DNA of 64,000 nucleotides from Shinisaurus crocodilurus. Its lineage: Eukaryota; Chordata; Lepidosauria; Squamata; Shinisauridae. A model generated the notes under the pieces. That model worked only from the letters and a program-made list of their open reading frames with translations, searched no databases and was not told where the DNA came from. How positions within the stretch are numbered: the first letter of the stretch is position 1; each line of letters starts with the position of its first letter. Where the stretch lies: NCBI GenBank assembly GCA_021292165.1, contig JAHFWL010001018.1, positions 1 to 64,000 of the forward strand, in the 5' to 3' direction. The position numbers and the translations under genes are program-made. Shown one piece after another: positions 9,399 through 19,597 of the stretch.

Positions 9399-9801
9399 AG
9401 GGAAAGACCTGGGTTGGGAGCAGAAACCTACTGGGGCAATATGATTGGCAGATGATACTGATATAAAACATGACTTACGGTAACTAAGGATGTAAATGAT
9501 GTTCTTAAAAATATAGTTTAGTTAATCTTAGAACACTGTTAACAGCTTTTCTAAAAGTAATAGTTTGTATTCCTATGAGTTATTATACTTCCAGTTAAAA
9601 ATGTTAGCTCTTGTGCACAGTTTTAGCAGAGGAAAATAAACAGATAGCTTTAAACTCTGTTTAAAGTTTAAACAGATAATCCACTGAAAGGATTGGGAAA
9701 CAAGTGGGTACAAGAGGAAGAATCGGGCCAGAATGTACAGACAGAAGGAGGAAGAGTAGCCTGTTTCTTCCTCAGTTCCTTCCCTTTCCTAAACTGACAT
9801 C
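9399..9801. other. Unassigned AT-rich region
   Basis: No gene, repeat boundary or coding signal was recognised between the GACTCG element and the next foldback repeat. Confidence 0.4.
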
Positions 9802-9904
9802 GGGTGCAATCCTATGCAAGTTTAGACAGAAAAAAGGCCTACAACTCCCAGCATGCCCCAGCCAGCATAGCATTTTCTGTCTGAACTTGCATAGGATTGC
9901 ACCC
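9802..9904. mobile_element. 'GGGTGCAATCCTATGCA' foldback with hAT core
   Basis: The 103-bp inverted repeat has arms reading GGGTGCAATCCTATGCAAG...GACAGAAAA. The centre (about 9836-9870) is a piece of the palindromic hAT MITE: 'ggcctacaactcccagcatg' followed by 'ccccagccagcatag'. The outer arms belong to a repeat that is very common in lizards. The junctions suggest the MITE core inserted at, or was captured into, the loop of a different foldback. Confidence 0.7.
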
Positions 9905-10059
9905 ATAGGATTGCATCCATTTTTTTGTTGTGTTTTACGTAGTTTCCTGAGCCTCTTTGGTCTTTATGCATAGAACAGAATTTTTCAAGAAAATTGATAG
10001 TTCGGCAACTGATCCTCAAACTGCAGTGCAATCCAACCCATGTTTGCTAGAAAGAAAGT

Positions 10060-10200
10060 CCCATTCTATTCACTGGGGCATAATTCAAGTAATCGGCATA
10101 GGACTCTTGAAAATGAAATGGACTCTTCAAGTGAGTCCATTTCATTTTCAAGAGTCCTATGCAGATTACTTGAGAGTATGCCCCAGTGAATAGAATGGGA
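10060..10200. repeat. 141-bp near-perfect palindrome
   Basis: The left arm, starting CCCATTCTATTCACTGGGGC, is mirrored by the right arm ending in its complement at 10200. The stem continues through 'aatgaaatggactc' to the centre near 10130. The outer words resemble the 'gtaagtcccattg' class of lizard foldbacks. No protein is encoded and no clear TSD was seen. Confidence 0.85.
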
Positions 10201-10392
10201 GTTACTTTGGCAATTTTACCCTTCCAGATTGAAGACAAATTGTATCCTGCAATGGTGATAATTGGGATCATTTGAGCCTTAGATATAATTTCTCCAAATG
10301 CTTCTGGTAAAAGAAAAATCTCTAGGGCTGCAAATAGAGTAAGTCTCTGTGCAATTTACTTCTGAGTAAATGTACTGAGGATTGTGCTGTCA

Positions 10393-10634
10393 GGGTGCTT
10401 CCAGCCAATGCTTTTAAATCATGCAAACACCCTGCCGTATTCACAGAATTTCACGGTGGGTCCAGATGACGTCAGCTTCAACTTGCAAACCTCTTGTGTT
10501 TTCCTTCTGCTTCTTTTTTCTCTCCACAACCCCCCCCCCCCAAACAAATAAACATCAAGGAAGAAAAGATGGGGTAGCTGCACAATGTTTTTTGACTGGT
10601 AGCACTCAGAGCCCTCTGTCTGGTGGAAACACCC
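10393..10634. mobile_element. 'GGGTGCTTCC' MITE-like element, copy B
   Basis: Ends GGGTGCTTCCAGCC and CTGTCTGGTGGAAACACCC form imperfect inverted repeats. Internal blocks align in order with the copy at 4850-5090, including 'attcacagaat' and 'gagccctctgtctgg'. No TSD was identified. Confidence 0.6.
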
Positions 10635-10734
10635 GAAGGGCGCAGTCCTGTGGGACTGCATCCTCGCTGCTCAGAAGCCCCCAAACCCGGAGGCTTCCGG
10701 GATCACTACGTCAGAAGTGCTGCCTGCCCGTGCA

Positions 10735-11082
10735 TGTGCAGAGATGACAAGAAGACTCGGGAAGTTCATCAGCAAAATCCTTTACTGAGGCTTTTTAAAG
10801 CATAACGGAACTATTTACAGAGCAGTTGCATAGAGCCCCATGCAACAGGCACAGTCTTCCACAAAGTAACACAGACAGAGAGCTGAGAGCTGAAAACACT
10901 GGCTGCGGAACACTGAGCCACTGAGCCAACAGAAGAATAACTCCGCTCACAGATAAGCGGCTCCCTGCCTAGGAATTTGTCCTTGAGCACATTAGCCTTG
11001 TGCACTCACAGGTGCACCGCGCCAGGCTAACTTCTCGATTCTTTCTGCCCCAAGGACGACTTAACACTTTCAGTCCTTGACA
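10735..11082 (-). mobile_element. Possible solo LTR
   Basis: Read on the minus strand the segment starts TGTCAAGGACTGAAAGTG and ends CTTGTCATCTCTGCACA, which is the TG...CA frame of an LTR. A polyadenylation-like AGTAAAGG lies about 50 bp before the end. There is no internal region or second LTR nearby, so it would be a solo LTR left by recombination. No short TSD is convincing, which keeps the call tentative. It interrupts GC-rich repeat copy B. Confidence 0.45.
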
Positions 11083-11199
11083 CACTATGCGCTGCTGGGC
11101 TGACAATGGCAGGGCGGGAAGAGCAACGGAGGCGATCTTTCTTTGCCTCCCATCTTCCAATCCTGAGTTTTTGCGAGATGGGCTTTATAGCCTGTCTAG

Positions 11200-11435
11200 T
11201 GAGGGAGAATGAAGGAGGCTCAGGATAAATCATCTCCTGGCCCCTCCAGTCTCCTCGCCCGCCAGAACAACCTCGGAGATGCAGCCGCCGGCACTGTTCC
11301 TTCTGCGCTGGCTGCGAGGGGTCAGGGTCGTGGGTCAGATCTCCAACTCCCCCTCCCGCGATGTCTCCAACCCCGGAGCGGGGAATCCGAGCCATCCTAT
11401 GGTCCCTGGGACACTCACCCAGAGACCATAGGATT
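11200..11435 (+). repeat. GC-rich repeat with hairpin end, copy B (right part)
   Basis: It aligns in order with 4620-4806: 'cctggcccctccag', then 'ggagcggggaatccgagcc' and the terminal hairpin atcctatggtccctgg / accataggattg at 11394-11435. Its left part probably lies at 10638-10734, separated by the putative solo LTR. Confidence 0.5.
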
Positions 11436-11559
11436 GCTCTCTAAATCCCTGATCCTGGTGTCAAATACACTGTTGGGCTTTGAAATACATCCCACAACAC
11501 GAAATGTCTCGCAGCTGTGAACATTCAGTTGCTTGTGTCCCCAACGATGGGAGAGAGAG

Positions 11560-11755
11560 GGAGAGAGGCCTCAGTGTGACAGAGCCCCTGCTTTCCATGC
11601 AGAAGGTTCCTGGTTCGATCCCCGGCCTCTCCAGGTAGGGCTGGGAAAGAATCCTGCCTGAAACCCTGGAGAGCAGCTTCCGGTCAGTGTGTCGACAATA
11701 CTGGGCCAGATGGTCCCATGGTCTGACTCAGTCTAAGGCAGCTTCCTGTGTTTGG
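11560..11755 (+). mobile_element. tRNA-derived SINE
   Basis: Words 'ccatgcagaaggttcctgg' and a B-box-like GGTTCGATCCC at about 11612-11622 mark a tRNA-related, RNA polymerase III-type head. The body ('aaaccctggagagcagc', 'ggtctgactcagtctaagg', 'cagcttcctgtgttt') is one I recognise as a common lizard SINE. It is not a functional tRNA: the cloverleaf is not preserved. A degraded copy sits at 27968-28085. Confidence 0.7.
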
Positions 11756-12138
11756 ATGTAGAAAGTGTGGCTTTTGAAGTTGGCTATTGTCTGGAGCAAA
11801 GTTTAAGCAAGATACTTCAGCACCAGGGATATGTGGTGTGAATGCCCAGGAAAAGAATTGGGGGAAATCCAGAAAAAAGAAGCGCGGGGGGGTGGGTGGG
11901 TCTGTGCGGGCTCCCCCCCCCCCTGCCCGCCGTCACACCTCTGTGTGATATGCGCACGGACTAACACGCTGAGATGTGAGAAGTGGGTTTTGTGACTTGG
12001 TTTGCTTCTGTTTTTGACTTCAGATAAAACTATCGAAACACTTGGAGCAGAACCTTTCTGGTTGCTGCTATCAGAAACACGCATCCAGTTTGCGCCAAAG
12101 CTCTTTGCTTCAAAGCCTCTCAGTCGTTATTTGCCATT

Positions 12139-12590
12139 GGCTGGGTTCGCACGGCACAGCTTTGGGTGCCGCACCAAGCAGGGGCAGGGGGGGAGGCGAT
12201 TTCTCCTTGGTCTACCCAGGAGTAGGCCGAGAGGAAAGTTCCCCCTCCCCCTCCCCTTGCTGCGCACTGCCGCCGCTCAGCTGAGCAGCAGCCCATGCAC
12301 AGCCAGGGGAGGGGGCTGACCCAGCTGGCGCTGAACTTCCTCTCAAGAAAGCCCAGCGCCGGGCAGTTTGGGGTTTCTGTTCACTGGGTGGTGCCGCTGC
12401 TTGGCCGTGCACCGTGAGGGGAGCCGATAACAGCCGCTGAAAGTGCCGATTGGGCACTTCTCGGCAGCTGTCATTGTTGGAGGATATTGGGAAGGAGTCG
12501 GTCCTATACCGGTTAGGACGAAGCAGAGTTTCCCCCCTTATGCGCAGCCTGCTTATTGAAACTGGTCATGACCACGTGGGTTGCTGAACC
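12139..12590. repeat. GC-rich element with 'GGGTTCGCAC' ends
   Basis: The left end 'ctgggttcgcacggcac' and the right end 'gggttgctgaaccctgg' form short imperfect inverted ends around a GC-rich core with an internal hairpin (about 12149-12175). A mini-version with similar ends is at 43820-43899. It is probably a non-autonomous DNA element. No TSD was identified. Confidence 0.4.
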
Positions 12591-12610
12591 CTGGCAAAAG
12601 GCTCTTTAAG

Positions 12611-12705
12611 CAGTGTTCTCCAACCTTGGGTCCCCAGATGTTTTTGGCCTACAACTCCCAGCATGCCCCAGCCAGCATCTGGAGACCCAAGGTTGGAGAA
12701 CACTG
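12611..12705. mobile_element. Palindromic hAT MITE, copy 3 (internal deletion)
   Basis: The 95-bp form has the same CAGTGTTCTCC ends as the other copies but lacks part of the right arm: 'gcatgccccagccagc' is joined directly to 'atctggagacccaagg'. The flanking 8-mers TCTTTAAG and TGCTAAAG are only partly alike, suggesting mutation of the TSD. Loss of one arm makes it a short, stable element. Confidence 0.85.
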
Positions 12706-12905
12706 TGCTAAAGGAACGGATTGTCCATACAAGGTTCAAAAACTAATACAGATATTTATTACTAGTTTTACTTACAGTCCGTTTATTCATACATGCAGGA
12801 TGCACATAGGCAGGTTGGAGTCTTGGGTGTTAAGAGTCCGCTTCATTGGAGATCACTGGCTGGAAGCCAGCTCAGACCGTGTGTCCATCATGTTCGAGAG
12901 GCAGG

Positions 12906-12906
<1 letters not shown>

Positions 12907-12949
<43 letters not shown>
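12907..12949 (+). repeat. (GA)n microsatellite
   Basis: About 21 GA units. Arg/Glu-repeat open frames read through it on the + strand and a Ser/Leu frame on the minus strand. They are artefacts of the repeat. Confidence 0.95.
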
Positions 12950-12954
<5 letters not shown>

Positions 12955-13351
12955 CTGGCCACAGAAGAGAGGCCAGAAGTAGGGAGGAGGGGTTAGAAAA
13001 CATGCATCCCGGGGATTGTTCAATTAACCCTTTCCTCCCACTGTAACTAGTGCTTATATTACCTTGCTGATTTAAACAGGCGATATTACAATTTCCATCA
13101 GTCATCCCTGCTCTGCTCCTCTCAGTGCTCCAGCAAGATGCCCCCTGGGATACTGTCGGGGGGACTGAGGAGGGAAGAGAGGAGAGGAGGTGCCTCCGCC
13201 GGATCCCATTGTTGTGCAAGATCATTAGTCAGGCACAGCTGGACCCCAGGCAGCTTTAAGCCCGAAGTGGCTACAGAGCCACTCTGAGCTTAAAGTGTTG
13301 TCCGAATCCAAGCAGTATGGGAGGTTTTATTTCTCGTTAGTCTGAGAGGCT

Positions 13352-14311
13352 TTTAACATCATGAACAACAGACATGTAGGCAATACAACCTCCGTTGTGG
13401 AACTTCAGTATGCTGATGATAATGTGGTCTCCGCACATTCAGAGGATGATCTCCAAACTATCCTAAATGCTTTTGCAGAAGCATACGGAAAAACTTGGTC
13501 TCTCACTTAACATCAAAACAAACCAAAGTGCTTCATCAGCAAGTGCAAGTTAACCCTTTGGTGATGCCATCTATCCAGCTTGGCGGGACAATACTGGAAA
13601 ATGTCGATCATTTTCTCTATCTTGGCAGCTATCTTTCTGTTACAGCTAACATCGACAGTGAAATCCAGCATCGTCTGAGCTCCGCAAGTGCTGCATTTTC
13701 TCGAATGAAACATAGAGTGTTCGAGGATCGGGATATTTGTAAGAAGACCAAAACACTGGTTTATGAAGCCATTGTATTGCCAACTTTATTGTATGCCTGC
13801 GAAACATGGACTATCTATAAACGTCACTGCCACCTCCTTGAAAGATTTCATCAACGTTGCCTCCGGAAAATCCTGCGAATTACTTGGGAAGATAGGCGAA
13901 CAAATGTCAGTGTACTGGAAGAAGCAAAGACTACTAGCGTTGAAAAAATGATCCTTCAACGCCAACTTCAGTGGACCGGTCATGTTGTTCGAATGCCTGA
14001 CTGCCGTCTCCCAAAGCAGTTATTTTATTCCCAACTCAAGGATGGAAAGCGGAAAAAAATGCAATATAAACATCGAAAACTGGGAAGCTCTGGCCCATGA
14101 ACGATCTAACTGGAGGTTGGCTTTTCACAAAGGTTCTATGGACTTTGAAGAAGCCCGAGTGCAAGGTGAAAGGGAGAAGCGTGCTAAGCGAAAAGCACAT
14201 CAAATGAATCCTTTACAGGACCATCTTCCATCTGGTAACCTGTGTCCTCACTGTGGGAAGCTGTGTGGATCTAGAATTGGCCTCCAAAGTCACTTACAGA
14301 CCCATCGCTAG
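13352..14311 (+). pseudogene. LINE reverse transcriptase C-terminus with C2H2 finger
   Basis: The reading starts in RT motif C (LQYADDNVV at about 13412-13438) and continues through the conserved 'YLGSYLS' thumb region near 13618 and a C-terminal domain rich in W, H and R ('TWTIYKRH', 'LQWTGHVVRM'). It ends in a CPHCGKLCG...HLQTH C2H2 zinc finger at about 14248-14308. It is broken by frameshifts near 13497 and 14050. The 5' part (endonuclease and RT fingers/palm) is absent. The element is a 5'-truncated non-LTR retrotransposon. Clade is uncertain: an RT followed by a terminal C2H2 finger occurs in several jockey/CR1/RTE-like groups. Confidence 0.8.
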
Positions 14312-14394
14312 AGTCTACACAATTTTTCTTTTAAAATTTCCTTTTTGTAAATTTTTATCCTGGAAGACAATCTTACTCGGTCACGAGTGATCAC

Positions 14395-14395
14395 C

Positions 14396-14433
<38 letters not shown>
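14395..14433 (+). repeat. (GAT)n tail of the LINE
   Basis: About twelve GAT units begin 80-90 bp after the zinc-finger stop codon. They are the likely 3' simple-repeat tail on which this LINE primes. Confidence 0.85.
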
Positions 14434-14434
<1 letters not shown>

Positions 14435-14515
14435 GATGCAGGAAGTGCCACAATAGATCTCTCCGATGTTATTGTTTTCAACATTTTCCTGTTGGCTGAG
14501 TGAATTTTCCTCCTT

Positions 14516-14743
14516 GGGTGCTTCCAGACAAAGTCTTCCTAGCAGCACCAATGAGAATGCATCCGGCTGCTATTTCATCTTTTCTTTCTTAAGTGATTTT
14601 TCAGCAGTGAGAGAAAAGACAGACGAAGCTGTGGGGAAACCCAGGAGGGTTACAAGTGGAAGATATCACCGACTGCACCCCCTGTAGAATTCTGTCTTTG
14701 AGACAGGGTGATTATAGGATAAGAACCTTGTCTGGAAGCACCC
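14516..14743. mobile_element. 'GGGTGCTTCC' MITE-like element, copy C
   Basis: The 228-bp block has the best preserved ends of the family: GGGTGCTTCCAGACAAAG and the complementary CCTTGTCTGGAAGCACCC. The interior differs from copies A and B. Flanks CTT and TTA do not give a clear TSD. Confidence 0.65.
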
Positions 14744-15920
14744 TTAATGTTTTGAAATTTCAGACCAAAGTGCAACATTCAAGATTCAGATTGCTTTTCC
14801 TAATTTGAAATTGCAGCTTTGAATTAACCACATTAATTAAACCTGAAAATTGAGAATAAGATGCCGCAGTGGGTTGTTCTGATCTGCACAGCAGATGTGA
14901 ATGTCAAACGCATACAAATACCGGTAATCAACCAGAAGTTTGCAAGATATTCACAGAGCACCTTTTTGTCTAGTAATTGGAGGGCAACATTGACTTTAAC
15001 AATGTGATGGTGGTGTAAGGCCTTGATATACACAGTGCGATGCTATATCAGAAAAGTTAGCAAATAGAAATGCATCTCCTGTGAACTGGAGGCAAAGTGT
15101 ATGGTATTTTACCTTTAACACTTAATGAAGTGTCCTTTAAGATCACAATGAAATCTTTGTTATATCTCTAATAAAAATATAAACAAACACAGTAAACAAT
15201 TTTTGGGGCACACACAATAAATGTGTGTGTCTTATTGCAATTTATTTCTTTTTAGCCAGGATACTGTGTAGAATCCTCAATGACAGAAAGAAACAGATTT
15301 CCTGCATTTTGGAATATAGTGGTCATTAGTATTAGAAAAACAATTGATTTCTAGTTGTATCCAGAGAGGCAGTCTGTTGTTGTAATTTCACTGTTTCATT
15401 TACTGTCAATAAAACAAAGATCAGATGCCCAGAAGAAAACACTGTATTCACTGCAGGGGCCACGTTTAAATCCAGGGTGTGATTGTCCCTCAGGACTGGT
15501 GGTGCTGGGCGGATTAATTGCTGCTAAAGGTCTCCAACTGGGGCGAAGAATAAGAAAACATCAGGGGACAGCCAAGTCCATGCAAGTGAATGAAGAATGT
15601 AAAGAAAGGTGGAACAACAAGTCAATTTTTTTTTTTTAAATCTGCAGGGTAATTGTATTGCTTCTGCAGATGTCATGCAGCAAAGATGACTTCCACTGTT
15701 TTGACTTTATGAAATATCCTTTTCTCAACTGAAAATGTTGTTCAGTGATTTCTACCTAAACACCATCATGTCACAGTTAAATCTGAGTCAAGGCAAGGCA
15801 TCAGCCTTGGAATATACAACTGAATAATGAAGAGGAGACTGACCCTAGCCCTCTACGCATGTGCAGTGCACATCTTCCATAATGCTACATAATAACAGTC
15901 AGGAGCATAGCTAGCCTTCC
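14744..15920. other. Unassigned AT-rich region
   Basis: No recognisable gene or repeat boundary. Open frames are short and without motifs. A low-complexity GT stretch is at 15220-15235 and a T-run at 15626-15638. Confidence 0.4.
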
Positions 15921-15929
15921 TTGCTAACA

Positions 15930-16014
15930 GAAGTGTTAGGGGGCAGCCCATTAGCGATGGAGCCCCGAATCTTTCATTTGGAGCCCCGAATCTCTGGGAG
16001 GCCATCTGCCCCAC
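15930..16014 (-). repeat. Dispersed repeat, copy 1 (left half)
   Basis: Words 'gaatctttcatttggag' and 'gaatctctgggaggccatct' recur in reverse complement at 27635-27725. Its continuation after the inserted hAT is at 16766-16815 ('accaccctgctatctatggg'). This gives a direct before/after view of the hAT insertion. Confidence 0.65.
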
Positions 16015-16765
16015 CAGGACCAGTGCAGGGCAGTTTGGCACCCCAGGCGAAAAAATATTTAGCGCCCCCCCCTCTCCAAAGCAAAAAAAAACAAACCCTG
16101 CGCCGCCACCACCAACCTACCTTCCCCCCCCCCGCCCTGGCTGCGGTGGCGGCGGCGGCGGCTGCTGCTGCTGCTGCTGCTGCTCCTGAAGCGACGCGAC
16201 GCGACGGGACCCCCGCACTGTTTTTTGCCCGGGGAAACCATGGCAACAGGGCTGTTTAAGCCCTGTTGCCCTGGTTCCTCCCGCCAAAACGCGGGCGGGG
16301 CTCCGGAAGCGACGCGACGAAGGTAGGTGACGGGGGGGGCTGGGGGGGTGATGGGGGGGGGTGGCGATGGCGGTGGGAGGCGCAGCGGCAGCGAGCGAGC
16401 GAGCGAGCGGAGGGCGGTGGGAGGCGCAGCGGCAGCGAGCGAGCGAGCGAGCGGAGGGCGGTGGGAGGCGCAGCGGCAGCGAGCGAGCGAGCGAGCGGAG
16501 GGCGGGGGGAGGCGCAGCAGCGGGCGAGCAAGCGGGTGGGCGGGGGGAGGTGCGGCGGCGGCGGCGGCGGCAGCAGGCAGGCAGGAGGGTGGGGAGGCGG
16601 AGGCCTGGCGGGGGAGGCGGAGGCCTGGCGGGGACGGCGCAGCGGCGGCGGAGGCCTGGCGGGGGCGGCGCAGCGGCAGCGAAGAGGAGCGCAGCGTTTC
16701 CGCGCCCTCTTCAGCCGCGCGCCCTAGGCAACCGCCTAGTTGGCCTAGCGGTAGCGCCGGCCCTG
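16015..16765 (+). mobile_element. GC-rich hAT ('CAGGGCCGGTGC' family), copy 1
   Basis: The 751-bp element starts CAGGACCAGTGCAGGGC and ends TAGCGCCGGCCCTG, with an exact TSD TGCCCCAC at 16007-16014 and 16766-16773. The core holds (GGC)n and (GAGC)n arrays, including near-identical repeats of 'agcgagcgagcgagcgga' at 16390-16500. Long Arg/Gly/Ala frames across it are composition artefacts. Related copies: 18302-18870 (nested), 34883-35297 and 43532-43697. Confidence 0.9.
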
Positions 16766-16866
16766 TGCCCCACCACCCTGCTATCTATGGGCACTTCCAA
16801 CCAGAAAGAAGCCACCACAGGGCATGCTGACGTCATATGCCTCAGCGACGCATTATCCGCATCACA

Positions 16867-17232
16867 TCACCAGCATCTAGCAGAGCGAGCTAGCTTTTTC
16901 TTAACCAGCCCCTGTGGTGTCCAATATACACAAAATGTTGTTTTTTGTTGTTGAATCAGCCCCAGTTTTAAATCCACAGACAGAGTGCTTATGGAAGCCA
17001 AGGCAGCTTTCCACTTAGGCTGTACAGAGCGTTCCAGTTCCCTGTTCCGTTCCTCTCTGACATACTGAACATCCACTTTGTTACATTCCAAAATACATTT
17101 ATAAATAACTATTGCAGGCTTCACTTTCTGTAAAGAGCCAATTAATTCCTCCAACAGTATAGGAGTTGCAAAGCACTCAGCCAACACTAGATGAAGCTGC
17201 AATACTGAAAATGGTAAAAAACCATCATACAA
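16867..17232 (-). other. Unrecognised minus-strand open frame
   Basis: A 121-codon frame with balanced amino-acid composition (leucine-rich start, then a K/E/R-rich middle). It shows no motif I recognise. It lies just upstream of, and opposite to, the Ngaro Gag end, so it may be antisense to decayed retrotransposon sequence. It could be chance, and coding is unproven. Confidence 0.2.
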
Positions 17233-17434
17233 TCCTTCCTGTTAACTGATAGAAAGTATAAATTCCACTATCTGCCCAGTTCCTCCACAAAAAGGGCTAT
17301 CTCTCTATTTTCAAATCAGGATTCCCGCATAAAGGTAATTTAGCACGAGAATATGGATCAAACTGCAACTGACATCATATGCCGCGGTCTCTCTAGCCGC
17401 TGAAATTGCAGGTTTCCTTCCTTGGAACCCTTCC

Positions 17435-17692
17435 TTGTTTTTAATGTGCCTAGATCCTAATGCCATCGAGCCGGTTCAACCCTGGCCAGTCTGCTGGGAT
17501 TTCTCAAGAGGGGGGTGCAAACGATCTGGCTGCAATTTCAGACACGCCTGTGGGCTGTGCGGAGGATCACACGCCGTCAGCACATGCCCAAAACTTAAGC
17601 CCCATAGGGGCCAACACAAAGCAGGCAACCAGACCAATTCCCCACATAGTCAAGGACATACCCAGGTTCCCAAAGGGCCCCAGCCCAATTAA
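17435..17692 (+). pseudogene. Ngaro Gag C-terminal zinc finger
   Basis: The frame carries CWDFSRGGCKRSGCNFRH, a C-x7-C-x4-C-x3-H finger at residues of about 20-37, followed by a second Cys cluster (CGLCGGSHAVSTC). A CCCH finger at the end of the first protein is typical of DIRS-order Gag, where it binds RNA in the particle. The stop at 17690-17692 falls inside the start of the RT frame, which is in a different phase (+1 relative to Gag), so Pol would need frameshifting or reinitiation. The N-terminal part of Gag was not recognised upstream and may be lost or too decayed. Confidence 0.7.
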
Positions 17693-18232
17693 ATTGGAAG
17701 CACTAGTGCCACTACTAAACATCTACCCGCACAGGGCAGATGCTGACTATATATATCACGGTTTCAAATACGGTTTCAGAATCCCATACACAGGTTCGCG
17801 ACTTCACTGCATGGCCCCCAATCAAAAATCAATTACTGAGCTACAGCAAGTAGCGATTGACAAAATCAAAAAAGAAATAAATGAAGGGAGGGTCCTCGGC
17901 CCTTTCAACACGCTCCCAATGCCATCCCTCCGGGTGTCCCCTTTGGGTATAGTCCCTAAGAAGGCACCCGGTGAATATCGCTTGATACATAATCTGTCAT
18001 TCCCCAAGGGCGCCTCCGTGAACGATGCAATCCCCGAGCATCTGTGTTCAGTGAAGTATGCATCATTTGACTCGGCAGTGGCAATGGTTCGAAGTTGTGG
18101 ACCAGGCGCCCTGATGGGAAAGTGCAATATTAAATCAGCCTTTCATTTGTTACCAGTTCACCCACGAGATTTTGATCTGTTAGGTTTCCATATTCAGGGG
18201 CAGTTCTTCTTCGATAGAGCTATGCCAATGGG
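17460..18232 (+). pseudogene. Ngaro reverse transcriptase, 5' part
   Basis: The RT homology begins near 17680. It has the fingers region (PLGIVPKKAPGEYRLIHNLS at about 17938-17997) and a palm stretch around KCNIKSAFHLLPVHPRDFDL, where the usual first catalytic aspartate (DIKSAF) reads N. The protein then runs into the inserted hAT after residues 'RAMPMG', and a foreign stop follows at 18249. The frame is otherwise open. It continues in the correct phase after the insertion: 666 bp of element plus the 8-bp TSD shifts the frame by 2, exactly what is observed. Confidence 0.85.
18225..18232 (+). other. hAT target-site duplication, left
   Basis: CCAATGGG, repeated at 18899-18906. It lies in the RT coding sequence. 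Confidence 0.95.
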
Positions 18233-18898
18233 CAGGGCCGGATTAAGATAGGGGCTATTGGAGCTGCAGCTCCAGGCCCCTACCCCAAAATAGGCCCACA
18301 ATCAGGACCGGTGCAGGGCAGTTTGGCGCCCCAGGCGAAATAATATTTAGCGCCCCCCCCTCTCCAAAGCAGCCCTGCTCTGCAAAAAAAAAAAACCCTG
18401 CGCTGCCGCCACCAACCTACCTTCCCCCCGCCCTGGCGGCTGCTGCTGCTGCTACCGCTGCCGCCGCCGAGGAGGAGGAGGAAGTGACGCGACAGGACCC
18501 CCGCGCTGTTTTTTGCCGGGGAAACCATGGCAACAGGGCTGTTTAAGCCCTGTTGCCCTGGTTCCTCCCGCCAAAACAACGCGGGCGGGGCTCCGGAAGC
18601 GACACGACGCGGAGAAGGTAGGTGGCGGGGGGAGGTCGGGGGTGGTGGTGATGGCGGTGGCGGCGGGAGGTGCAGCGGCAGCGAGCGGGAAGGCGGGGGG
18701 AGGCGCAGCGGCGAGCAGGACGGGAGCGTGCGGGGGCGGGCGGGCGGGAGGCGGAGGCCTGGCGGGGGCGGCGCAGCGGAGGCAGAGGCCTGGCGGGGGC
18801 AGCGCAGCGGCAGCGAAGAGGAGCGCAGCGTTTCTGCGCCCTCTTCAGCCGCGCCCCCTCCTCAGCACCAGGCTCGTAATGCCCTTAATCCGGCCCTG
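18233..18898. mobile_element. hAT nested in Ngaro RT
   Basis: The 666-bp element has CAGGGCCGGATTAAG at its start and the exact complement at its end, with TSD CCAATGGG on both sides. Inside, from about 18302, a second hAT start (CAGGACCGGTGCAGGGC) and a GC-rich core match copy 1 at 16015-16765. So this is a composite: a 'CCGGATTAAG' hAT that contains most of a 'CCGGTGC' hAT. Frames through it are Gly/Ala/Arg-rich artefacts. Confidence 0.93.
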
Positions 18899-19597
18899 CC
18901 AATGGGATGTTCCATCTCCTGCTCAGCATTTGAACGGTTCAGCTCATTCTTGAATTGGGCTGTACAGAGCAGATCTAACCTCACACACGTGGTTCACTAC
19001 CGTGACGATTTCCTATTTGCTGGCCCACAGCACTCTAACCAATGCACGAGGCTTATGCAGCAATTCCACATGCTATGCGACTCGATTGGAGTGCCATTAG
19101 CCCATGAAAAGACCGAGGGGCCAGCAAATACACTAACCTTCCTGGGTATAGAATTAGACACAAAGCAACAGTGCTCCAGGCTACCCAGAGAGAAGATCGA
19201 AGCTCTGCAGGAAAAAATCAACAATATGTTGCATTTTTAAAAGATCACGCTGCGAGGGTTGCAGGAATTGGTGGGACACCTCAATTTCGCATGCAGGGTA
19301 ATTGCACCGGGTAGGGCCTTCCTGCGCCGCCTGTGCAATGCCATGCAGAGCCTGACACGACCGCACCACAGGCTCCGGGTGTCTACATCCATCCGAGCAG
19401 ATCTTCAAATATGGGCCAAATTCCTAGCGCAATTCAATGGGGTTTCTTTTTGGAGGCAAGACATGTTATTAGACGCCGAGTTTAGGGTCCAATCTGACGC
19501 ATCCGGCACCTTGGGTTTCGGGGCCGTCTTGGGGGAACAGTGGTGCGCCAAAGGCTGGCCTGAGCAATGGAAATCCTCGGAAGGAATTGGTGCGTGA
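18899..19597 (+). pseudogene. Ngaro RT 3' part and RNase H start
   Basis: Directly after the hAT the palm continues with the active-site motif C, read here as HYRDDFLFAG (about 18989-19018): the YxDD box is present with R in the variable place. The connection region ('FLGIELDTKQQCSRLP') follows. One TAA at 19238-19240 interrupts the frame, which then continues in the same phase through 'VQSDASGTLGFGAVLG', an RNase H-like strand with its first acidic residue, and stops at 19597 because of a frameshift. Confidence 0.85.

Noticed and set aside
11560..11755. tRNA gene
   Set aside because: A B-box-like sequence is present but no cloverleaf or anticodon arm. The rest is a SINE body.
12793..13046. 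Arg/Glu repeat proteins
   Set aside because: Produced by the (GA)n microsatellite.
16266..16954. Long Gly/Arg/Ala-rich frames in GC-rich hAT cores (also 18513-18953, 26375-27349, 57800-58797)
   Set aside because: They follow (GGC)n, (GAGC)n or (CCG)n composition, exist in several phases at once and contain no domain.
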